DNA of 64,000 nt from Campylobacter sp. RM16187. Lineage in GTDB: Bacteria; Campylobacterota; Campylobacteria; Campylobacterales; Campylobacteraceae. The translations under genes were made by a program, and so were the position numbers. Below the pieces are notes generated by a model. The model searched no databases. It had not been told where the DNA came from and was given only the letters and a program-made list of their open reading frames with translations. The DNA lies in assembly GCF_025319965.1 (NCBI RefSeq), contig NZ_CP012549.1, positions 434,001-498,000 on the forward strand, given 5' to 3'. Positions 53,908 to 64,000 of this stretch are shown here, piece by piece; position 1 is the first letter of the stretch, and each line of letters begins with the position of its first letter.

Positions 53908-54563
53908 TGCTAGAACAATCCGCTTTTTTAATAGAAGAGAGCGATAGTATATCTGGCGTCACTCATAAAACTACAGCCGATAAGGCTATTTATAGTGGTA
54001 AATTTAGCGAATATATAGTAACAAAATCCAAGCTTATAAAAGAGAGCTTGGTTGTAACAGATATGTTAAACGATAGAGATGGAGTTGATATTATAAATTC
54101 ATCGATAAAAGAGCTGATCTTTAGTGATTGTGTTAAAAAATTTAGTGAAATTTACTCAAATTTTATTGAGCTTAAAGAGGTTCAAGAATCAAATTTAGAT
54201 AATCAATTCAAATTTTCGATTACAGAAGAAGATAGTGAAAATTTTATATACAGATTTAAAGAGGCTATAGACATACCTTTTTATAGCGTGAGAAGTATAA
54301 AGATTTTTATAAATGGATATAATGAAATTTCAGAAAGTATAAATTTTGATTTGGATCTTTTGAGGGATGAAAGCCGGTATAAATATAAGATTACAAGTAA
54401 TACTATTGAAATTATAATATTGACCAATTTGACTGCAAGTTTGACAAAGGAGTTTTTAAAAACTTTTACTTATAAAAAGATGGATTCAAGTTGTAGCGAG
54501 ATAAAAGAGATTTATATAATTATTAATGATATTTTAATTTATAAGACAGAGATTGAAATTTAA
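53904..54563 (+). CDS. Unrecognised protein of the secretion operon
   Basis: 219 residues, acidic, no signal peptide or membrane segment, and no motif I know. It overlaps the HlyD-type gene by four bases and precedes the regulator by 12. It may help adhesin secretion or control; the context is the only clue. Confidence 0.6.
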   Translation: MMLEQSAFLIEESDSISGVTHKTTADKAIYSGKFSEYIVTKSKLIKESLVVTDMLNDRDGVDIINSSIKELIFSDCVKKFSEIYSNFIELKEVQESNLDNQFKFSITEEDSENFIYRFKEAIDIPFYSVRSIKIFINGYNEISESINFDLDLLRDESRYKYKITSNTIEIIILTNLTASLTKEFLKTFTYKKMDSSCSEIKEIYIIINDILIYKTEIEI

Positions 54564-54575
54564 AAAAGAGTTTAA

Positions 54576-55187
54576 GTGAAAATTCTATTATACACTTCAA
54601 GCAATACGCTTGCTAACGAGCTGAAGAGTAAATTAAAAGAGCATGAAATTTCTCTTATTTCATCAAATTCTAGAATTTTAGAAAAGATAATAGAGGGCGA
54701 ATTTGACCTCGTATTGTTTGATGCATATAGCAATTCCAAAGAGACAATTCACGATATCTTAGCCCTTAATCCAGATACAAAGATATTGGTTTTATCTCGT
54801 GATCCAAATTTTACCGAAGGTAGGGAGTATCTTGTTCTTGGCGTAAAAGGCTATGCGAACGCTCATATGCAAGAAGTGCACCTTAATGATGCTATAAACA
54901 GCATAGTAGATGGAAATATTTGGCTATATCCTGAATTTATTCAAAGCATGATAGTTGTAATGACTAAAGAGAGCCCTGCTGTGAAAAGTACCGATGTGCT
55001 TGAAAAACTAACCGTAAAAGAGAGAGACATAGCAAATTTTATATATAATGGTCTTACTAACCAAGAGATAGCTGATGTTTCAAATATTACCCTAAGAACT
55101 GTGAAGGCTCATATCTCTTCAATTTTTGAAAAGACAGGCGTAAAAGATAGAGTAAATTTAGTGCTTTTAATGAGAAGTAACCAATAA
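54576..55187 (+). CDS. LuxR-type regulator with atypical receiver
   Basis: 203 residues from a GTG start. The receiver-like N-terminus has an Asp in LVLFDAYSN but no acidic pair near the start and no conserved Lys (VKGYANAH where GY-x-x-K is usual), so phosphorylation may not drive it. The C-terminal LuxR domain (LTVKERDIANFIYNGLTNQE) looks intact. No kinase is adjacent. Last in the Lap-like operon, it may regulate it. Confidence 0.85.
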   Translation: MKILLYTSSNTLANELKSKLKEHEISLISSNSRILEKIIEGEFDLVLFDAYSNSKETIHDILALNPDTKILVLSRDPNFTEGREYLVLGVKGYANAHMQEVHLNDAINSIVDGNIWLYPEFIQSMIVVMTKESPAVKSTDVLEKLTVKERDIANFIYNGLTNQEIADVSNITLRTVKAHISSIFEKTGVKDRVNLVLLMRSNQ

Positions 55188-55220
55188 TTTAAATTTAAGG
55201 TCTGTATTTTTATAAAAACC

Positions 55221-55249
55221 TTGACTTTTAAAAAAAATTGAGCTATAAT
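55221..55249 (+). promoter_or_regulatory. Consensus promoter of the tRNA cluster
   Basis: TTGACT (55221-55226), a 17-base spacer and TATAAT (55244-55249), 21 bases before the first tRNA. A near-ideal housekeeping promoter, as expected for stable RNA and tuf. Confidence 0.8.
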
Positions 55250-55269
55250 TCAGGCTTCACAAATCAGAT

Positions 55270-55345
55270 GCTGGTGTAGCTCAGTTGGTAGAGCAACTGC
55301 CTTGTAAGCAGTAGGTCGGCGGTTCAAATCCGTTCACCAGCTCCA
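55270..55345 (+). tRNA. tRNA-Thr (anticodon TGT)
   Basis: Full cloverleaf: acceptor GCTGGTG with CACCAGC, T-loop GTTCAAATC, anticodon loop CTTGTAA, encoded CCA end. Confidence 0.96.
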
Positions 55346-55401
55346 TTTTTGTAACAGTGTTTGACCAGAAATACCAAGTGCATTTATTAATGTTAAAATA
55401 G

Positions 55402-55486
<85 letters not shown>

Positions 55487-55494
55487 TGCTACGT

Positions 55495-55571
55495 GCGGGA
55501 GTAGCTCAGTTGGCTAGAGCATCAGCCTTCCAAGCTGAGGGTCGCGGGTTCGAGTCCCGTTTCCCGCTCCA
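55495..55571 (+). tRNA. tRNA-Gly (anticodon TCC)
   Basis: Acceptor GCGGGAG pairs with TTCCCGC (one G-T wobble at the inner pair), anticodon loop CTTCCAA, T-loop GTTCGAGTC, encoded CCA. Confidence 0.95.
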
Positions 55572-55705
55572 TGAGAATTTGGAACTAAACTGGGAGCTGT
55601 AAATATTTTTATACATTAATATTACAGACTACAAGTTTATTTTCATATAGTTGTTTATAATTGTTTTAGGTTTTAATTTTTATCTAGTGCCAAGCGTTTT
55701 GTAAC

Positions 55706-55780
<75 letters not shown>

Positions 55781-55870
55781 CGAGTTTTTAATACTAAAGA
55801 TAATACAAAGCACCAAAACAATTATAAATTTTTTAGTTTTAAAGTCATAAATATCACTACGGAGGAAGAG

Positions 55871-57070
55871 ATGGCAAAAGAGAAATTTTCACGTAACAAG
55901 CCACACGTAAATATAGGTACTATTGGTCACGTTGACCATGGTAAAACAACTTTGACAGCTGCGATTTCTGCTGTTCTTTCAAGAAAAGGTCTTGCTGAGC
56001 TTAAAGATTATGATAATATCGATAATGCTCCAGAAGAGAAAGAGCGCGGTATTACTATTGCAACTTCACACATTGAGTATGAGACAGAAAATCGCCACTA
56101 TGCTCACGTAGACTGCCCAGGTCACGCCGACTATGTTAAAAACATGATTACAGGTGCTGCACAAATGGACGGTGCGATTCTAGTTGTTTCTGCGGCGGAC
56201 GGCCCAATGCCACAAACAAGAGAGCACATTCTTCTATCGCGCCAAGTTGGTGTTCCATATATTGTTGTTTTCATGAACAAAGCTGATATGGTTGATGACG
56301 CTGAGCTTCTTGAGCTAGTTGAAATGGAAATCAGAGAGCTTTTAAACGAATATAACTTCCCTGGTGATGACACTCCTATTATAGCCGGTTCTGCTCTTCA
56401 GGCTCTTAACGAGGCTAAAGCAGGCACAGAGGGTGAGTGGTCAGCAAAAGTTATGGAGCTTATGGCTGCAGTTGATAGCTATATCCCAACTCCAACTCGT
56501 GCAACAGATAAAGACTTCTTAATGCCAATCGAAGACGTATTCTCAATTTCTGGTCGTGGAACAGTTGTTACAGGTAGAATTGAAAAAGGTCTTGTAAAAG
56601 TTGGTGATACAATCGAGATTGTTGGTATCAGAGATACTCAAACAACAACGGTTACCGGTGTTGAGATGTTTAGAAAAGAGATGGATCAAGGTGAAGCTGG
56701 AGACAACGTTGGTGTCCTTCTAAGGGGTACTAAAAAAGAAGACGTTGAGCGTGGTATGGTTCTATGCAAGCCAAAATCAATCACTCCACATACAAAATTT
56801 GAGGGTGAAGTTTATATCCTTACAAAAGAGGAAGGTGGTCGCCATACTCCATTCTTTAATAACTATAGACCACAATTTTATGTAAGAACAACTGACGTTA
56901 CAGGCTCTATAGCTCTTCCTGAAGGAACAGAGATGGTTATGCCTGGCGACAACCTAAAAATTACAGTTGAGCTTATAGCTCCTGTTGCTCTAGAAGAGGG
57001 AACACGTTTTGCGATCCGTGAGGGTGGTAGAACAGTTGGCTCTGGCGTTGTTTCTAAAATATTAGCATAA
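55871..57070 (+). CDS. tuf: Elongation factor Tu
   Basis: 399 residues, standard length. G1 [10 protein letters not shown]3 DCPGHADY and G4 NKADM are all present. It brings aminoacyl-tRNA to the ribosome. GGAGGAAG precedes the ATG. Encoded directly after four tRNA genes, as in many bacteria. Confidence 0.99.
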   Translation: MAKEKFSRNKPHVNIGTIGHVDHGKTTLTAAISAVLSRKGLAELKDYDNIDNAPEEKERGITIATSHIEYETENRHYAHVDCPGHADYVKNMITGAAQMDGAILVVSAADGPMPQTREHILLSRQVGVPYIVVFMNKADMVDDAELLELVEMEIRELLNEYNFPGDDTPIIAGSALQALNEAKAGTEGEWSAKVMELMAAVDSYIPTPTRATDKDFLMPIEDVFSISGRGTVVTGRIEKGLVKVGDTIEIVGIRDTQTTTVTGVEMFRKEMDQGEAGDNVGVLLRGTKKEDVERGMVLCKPKSITPHTKFEGEVYILTKEEGGRHTPFFNNYRPQFYVRTTDVTGSIALPEGTEMVMPGDNLKITVELIAPVALEEGTRFAIREGGRTVGSGVVSKILA

Positions 57071-57089
57071 TTTAATATTTTTTATTTTT

Positions 57090-57115
57090 AGCGGAGATTT
57101 TCATCTCCGCTTTTT
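57090..57115 (+). terminator. Intrinsic terminator after tuf
   Basis: AGCGGAGAT (57090-57098) pairs perfectly with ATCTCCGCT (57103-57111), followed by a T run. It probably lowers read-through into rpmG. Confidence 0.88.
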
Positions 57116-57127
57116 AGAAGGAAATTT

Positions 57128-57301
57128 ATGGCAAAAAATAATAGTAGAGTAAAAGTAGGTCTTAAATGTTCTGAGTCTGGTGATATAAATTACACTACGA
57201 CAAAAAATAGCAAGACAACTACTGAAAAGCTAGAGATTAAAAAATATTGTCCAAGATTAAAAAAACATACAGTTCATAAAGAAGTAAAGTTAAAGAGCTA
57301 A
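57128..57301 (+). CDS. rpmG: 50S ribosomal protein L33
   Basis: 57 residues. The pattern [15 protein letters not shown] and [15 protein letters not shown] is typical of L33; it keeps one Cys of each usual pair. AAGGAAATTT precedes the ATG. Confidence 0.93.
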   Translation: MAKNNSRVKVGLKCSESGDINYTTTKNSKTTTEKLEIKKYCPRLKKHTVHKEVKLKS

Positions 57302-57319
57302 ATAAAAGGCTAACGCATT

Positions 57320-57395
57320 AGGGCAATAGCTCCAACGGTAGAGCGCTGGATTCCAAATCCAATGGTTGGGGGTTCGAATCCCTCTTGCCCTGCCA
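57320..57395 (+). tRNA. tRNA-Trp (anticodon CCA)
   Basis: Acceptor AGGGCAA with TTGCCCT, anticodon loop TTCCAAA, T-loop GTTCGAATC, encoded CCA. It sits between rpmG and secE, the usual arrangement. Confidence 0.96.
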
Positions 57396-57408
57396 TCAAA
57401 GGTTGAAA

Positions 57409-57588
57409 ATGGAAAAACTAATAAACTATTTTAAGCTCTCTCGAGCAGAGATAATGAAGGTTATTTATCCTACGAAAGAGCAAGTTAGAAATGCATTTAT
57501 AACAGTTTTTGCTGTTGTGGCTGTTATTTCACTTTTTCTAGCAATTGTTGATGTAGTAATGTCTTACTCTCTTTCAAAATTAATTTAA
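57409..57588 (+). CDS. secE: Preprotein translocase subunit SecE
   Basis: 59 residues from ATG 57409. Short amphipathic start, the RAEIMKVIYPTKEQV motif and one membrane segment. A component of the SecYEG channel. Confidence 0.94.
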   Translation: MEKLINYFKLSRAEIMKVIYPTKEQVRNAFITVFAVVAVISLFLAIVDVVMSYSLSKLI

Positions 57589-57603
57589 ATTAAGGTATAA
57601 GCA

Positions 57604-58134
57604 ATGGCACATAAATGGTATGCGATTCAAACTTATGCCGGCAGTGAGATGAGCGTTAAGAGAGCTATTGAAAATTTAGTCAAAGATCACAACATTGAAG
57701 AACAATTAAAAGAGGTTGTTGTCCCGACTGAAGACGTTATAGAGATTAAAAACGGCAAGAAAAAAATAAACGAGAGAAGTCTTTATCCCGGATATGCTTT
57801 TGCACATCTTGATCTAGATACCGCTCTTTGGCACAAGATCCAGTCTTTACCAAAAGTTGGAAGATTCATAGGTGAGTCTAAAAAGCCTACACCATTAAGC
57901 GATAAAGATATAAATTTGATTTTGGAAAAAGTCCAAAAGCGTGGAGCGCCTAAACCTAAAATTTCATTTGAAAATGGTGAGAGCGTTCGAATTACAGATG
58001 GACCTTTTGCAAATTTTACCGGTATAGTAGAAGAATACGATATGATACATGGAAAATTAAGGTTAAATGTTTCTATTTTTGGCAGAAGCACGCCGGTTGA
58101 AATTTTATATTCACAAGTTGAGAAGATAGTATAA
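57604..58134 (+). CDS. nusG: Transcription factor NusG
   Basis: 176 residues. NGN domain start [11 protein letters not shown] and C-terminal KOW motif [16 protein letters not shown]. It controls elongation and termination by RNA polymerase. Confidence 0.98.
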   Translation: MAHKWYAIQTYAGSEMSVKRAIENLVKDHNIEEQLKEVVVPTEDVIEIKNGKKKINERSLYPGYAFAHLDLDTALWHKIQSLPKVGRFIGESKKPTPLSDKDINLILEKVQKRGAPKPKISFENGESVRITDGPFANFTGIVEEYDMIHGKLRLNVSIFGRSTPVEILYSQVEKIV

Positions 58135-58144
58135 GGAGAGGTTT

Positions 58145-58570
58145 ATGGCTAAAAAAGTTATAGGCGAAATTAAATTACAAATTGCAGCAGCTAAAGCAAA
58201 CCCAAGCCCACCGGTTGGTCCTGCTCTTGGTCAGCAAGGTGTAAACATTATGGAATTTTGTAAAGCATTTAACGAAAGAACTAAGGATATGGCAGGTTAT
58301 AATATCCCTGTTGTTATCACTGTTTATGCTGACAGAAGTTTTACATTTATTACAAAACAACCACCTGCAACAGATTTGATCAAAAAAGCAGCTGGAATAT
58401 CAAAAGGTGCGGACAATCCGCTAAAGAATAAAGTAGGAAAGCTTACTAAAGCTCAAGTACTTGAAATCGTTGAGAGAAAAATCGTCGATTTAAATACAAA
58501 CGACAAAGAGCAAGCCGCTAAAATAATAGCAGGTTCAGCTCGCTCTATGGGAATTGAAGTAATCGACTAA
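58145..58570 (+). CDS. rplK: 50S ribosomal protein L11
   Basis: 141 residues, standard. [19 protein letters not shown] and the [10 protein letters not shown] end are diagnostic. Confidence 0.98.
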   Translation: MAKKVIGEIKLQIAAAKANPSPPVGPALGQQGVNIMEFCKAFNERTKDMAGYNIPVVITVYADRSFTFITKQPPATDLIKKAAGISKGADNPLKNKVGKLTKAQVLEIVERKIVDLNTNDKEQAAKIIAGSARSMGIEVID

Positions 58571-58631
58571 TCCTTAAACCGCCGAGGATTTAAAATTTAT
58601 GGCGGAAGCACTTTTAAATGCGGAGAAATTA

Positions 58632-59336
58632 ATGTCAAAAAAAACTACAAAAAGATTTAGCGAACTACTTAAAAAAGTTGAAGTAAACAAAATTTATGCG
58701 CTAGATGAAGCAATAGATACCGTTAAAACTCTTGCTTCTGCAAAATTCGATGAAACAGTTGAAATAGCACTTAAGCTTAATGTTGATCCAAGACACGCTG
58801 ATCAGATGGTAAGAGGATCGGTTGTTCTTCCTGCTGGAACAGGTAAGACTGTTCGCGTAGCTGTTATCGCAAAAGACGCTAAAGCCGATGAAGCTAAAGC
58901 AGCCGGTGCAGATATCGTTGGAAGCGACGATCTTATCGAAGATATCCAAAAAGGCGTTATGAATTTTGATGTTTTAATAGCTACACCAAATTTAATGGGT
59001 CTAGTTGGTAAAGTTGGTAGAATTTTAGGACCAAAAGGTCTTATGCCAAACCCAAAAACAGGCACAGTTACAATGGATGTTGCACAAGCTGTTAATAACG
59101 CAAAGAGCGGTCAAGTAAATTTCCGTGTAGATAAACAAGGAAATATCCATGCCGGTCTTGGTAAAGTAAGTTTTTCAAAAGAGCAGCTAAATGATAACAT
59201 CTCAACTTTCATTAAAGCTATAAACAAACATAAACCGGCAGCTGCAAAAGGAAGATATATCAAAAATGCAGCGCTATCACTAACTATGAGTCCGTCTATA
59301 TCGCTTGAGACTCAAGAGTTGATAGATTTACGTTAA
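58632..59336 (+). CDS. rplA: 50S ribosomal protein L1
   Basis: 234 residues from ATG 58632 with GGAG nine bases upstream; the frame opens earlier at 58599 but the family starts here (MSKKTTKRF). [13 protein letters not shown] and the DPRHADQM block are typical. Confidence 0.97.
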   Translation: MSKKTTKRFSELLKKVEVNKIYALDEAIDTVKTLASAKFDETVEIALKLNVDPRHADQMVRGSVVLPAGTGKTVRVAVIAKDAKADEAKAAGADIVGSDDLIEDIQKGVMNFDVLIATPNLMGLVGKVGRILGPKGLMPNPKTGTVTMDVAQAVNNAKSGQVNFRVDKQGNIHAGLGKVSFSKEQLNDNISTFIKAINKHKPAAAKGRYIKNAALSLTMSPSISLETQELIDLR

Positions 59337-59344
59337 TTAAATTT

Positions 59345-59440
59345 TAATAAATTTATATCTTAGATTGGAGATAGCCGAGGTCAGTAGACTTAATTGGACG
59401 ACCCGCTCTGCTTGAAATCACCGGTCGGAAAGGAGAATGA
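59345..59440 (+). promoter_or_regulatory. L10 leader region
   Basis: The gap between rplA and rplJ holds GC-richer, foldable sequence (GGAGATAGCCGAGG, CACCGGTCGGAAAGGAG). In bacteria this mRNA leader binds L10(L7/L12) to repress rplJL. The match is by position and composition. Confidence 0.5.
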
Positions 59441-59923
59441 ATGACAAGAAGCGAAAAATCTGAAATAATAGCAAAACTTGAAGCTGAATTTAAAGATAAT
59501 GAAGCGATTATAGTATGTGATTACCGCGGACTTAGCGTTAAGAAACTTGAAGTATTAAGAAATGCTGCAAGAGAGCAAAACGTAAAAGTTCAAGTTGTAA
59601 AAAATACTCTTGCAAATATTGCACTTAAGAATGCGGATAAAGACGGTATGTCTCTTAAAGATACCAATATATTCATTTGGGGCGATCAGCTTTTGGCTAC
59701 TAAAGTTGCGGCTAAATTTGAAGAGACTAACAGTGAGTTGTTTAAGATTAAAACAGCGCACATTGATGGCGAAGTTGCTAGTGTTGAAAAAGTTAAAGCA
59801 CTATCTAAAATGCCAAGTCGTGATGAGCTTATTGCAATGTTATTGCAAGTTTGGAATGCGCCTATCCAAAATTTCACAATTGGATTAAATGCGCTTAAAG
59901 AGAAAAAAGAACAATCAGCATAA
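59441..59923 (+). CDS. rplJ: 50S ribosomal protein L10
   Basis: 160 residues, slightly short for the family. [13 protein letters not shown] and VVKNTLA are typical; GGAG precedes the ATG. Confidence 0.97.
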   Translation: MTRSEKSEIIAKLEAEFKDNEAIIVCDYRGLSVKKLEVLRNAAREQNVKVQVVKNTLANIALKNADKDGMSLKDTNIFIWGDQLLATKVAAKFEETNSELFKIKTAHIDGEVASVEKVKALSKMPSRDELIAMLLQVWNAPIQNFTIGLNALKEKKEQSA

Positions 59924-59942
59924 AAATTAGGAGAATTTAAAA

Positions 59943-60317
59943 ATGGCAATTACTAAAGAAGATGTACTAGAATTTATCTCTAATCTTTCAGTATTAGAGC
60001 TAAGCGAATTAGTAAAAGAATTTGAAGAGAAATTTGGCGTAAGCGCAGCTCCTGTTATGGTAGCAGGCGCAGCGGGTGGTGCAGCAGTGGCAGAAGTTGA
60101 AGAGAAAACTGAATTCAACGTTGTATTGCTTGACGGCGGTGAGAAAAAGATCAACGTTATTAAAGTTGTTAGAGCTCTTACCGGTCTTGGTCTTAAAGAG
60201 GCTAAAGATGCAGTTGAGCAAACTCCTTCAGTTCTTAAAGAGGGAATCAGCAAAGCTGAAGCTGAAGAAGCTAAAAAACAACTTGAAGAAGCAGGCGCTA
60301 AAGTCGAACTTAAATAA
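59943..60317 (+). CDS. rplL: 50S ribosomal protein L7/L12
   Basis: 124 residues: helical N-terminus, Ala/Gly hinge ([18 protein letters not shown]) and the [10 protein letters not shown]-terminal domain. The stalk protein that recruits translation factors. Confidence 0.98.
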   Translation: MAITKEDVLEFISNLSVLELSELVKEFEEKFGVSAAPVMVAGAAGGAAVAEVEEKTEFNVVLLDGGEKKINVIKVVRALTGLGLKEAKDAVEQTPSVLKEGISKAEAEEAKKQLEEAGAKVELK

Positions 60318-60341
60318 TATTTATTATTTTGTTATTTTTGG

Positions 60342-60363
60342 AAGGAAGCTCTAGGGCTTCCTT
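60342..60363 (+). terminator. Hairpin between rplL and rpoB, likely attenuator
   Basis: AAGGAAGC (60342-60349) pairs with GCTTCCTT (60356-60363). Partial termination here would set the ratio of ribosomal protein to polymerase transcripts. Confidence 0.65.
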
Positions 60364-60365
60364 AA

Positions 60366-64000
<3,635 letters not shown>

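Overview
The window looks like a chromosomal segment of a Campylobacter species (Campylobacterota). It is AT-rich and has the order tRNAs - tuf - rpmG - tRNA-Trp - secE - nusG - rplK - rplA - rplJ - rplL - rpoB, a DUF2603 gene between argF and hemN, and a Pgp2-type L,D-carboxypeptidase, all typical of that group. The species cannot be fixed from sequence reading alone.

Region 1 (1-20113) is accessory DNA lying between two copies of one IS256-family element in inverted orientation. The left copy is cut by the window edge; the right one is complete. Inside are an AAA ATPase / metallophosphoesterase / unknown-protein operon, a gap with oriT-like hairpins, a PIN toxin-antitoxin pair, a tyrosine integrase with repeats, a small HTH gene and a mobilisation-type gene broken by a frameshift. 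Next comes a block of about 10 kb (7621 to about 17960) of 21 small genes all on the minus strand. It has a rolling-circle initiator (Rep_trans type), a YopX-like protein, an IS110/Piv-type recombinase, an M15 endolysin, a holin-like protein, many unrecognised small proteins and large nested inverted repeats. I read it as an integrated small tail-less, probably ssDNA, phage. I see no Zot/pI ATPase, no microvirus-size capsid gene, no terminase and no tail gene, so it fits none of the usual groups. This is the best candidate for an undescribed system.

Region 2 (20182-33262) holds a membrane diguanylate cyclase, a peptide or dicarboxylate utilisation set (M20 peptidase, YjiG/YjiH pair, M3 oligopeptidase, DcuC-type carrier), a copper/cytochrome-oxidase assembly set (Sco, unknown anchored protein, PCu(A)C), the cell-shape enzyme Pgp2, alanine racemase and a two-component system.

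Region 3 (33371-37686) is an unusual cluster: an 11-helix membrane protein, a Tat-exported metallo-beta-lactamase-fold enzyme whose frame is interrupted by a TGA but runs on intact for 64 more codons, and a COG0523 (G3E) metallochaperone GTPase with a large extra N-terminal domain. The TGA is either a nonsense change (TGG to TGA) or a selenocysteine codon.

Region 4 (37791-45819) is housekeeping: htpX, rsmG, ribA, hemB, argF, hemN and an Fe-S oxidoreductase. Region 5 (45944-55187) is a Lap-like c-di-GMP-controlled adhesin secretion operon (TolC, LapG, LapD, ABC exporter, HlyD-type adaptor, unknown protein, LuxR-type regulator) without the adhesin itself. Region 6 (55221-64000) is the tRNA, EF-Tu, ribosomal protein and RNA polymerase block; rpoB runs off the window.
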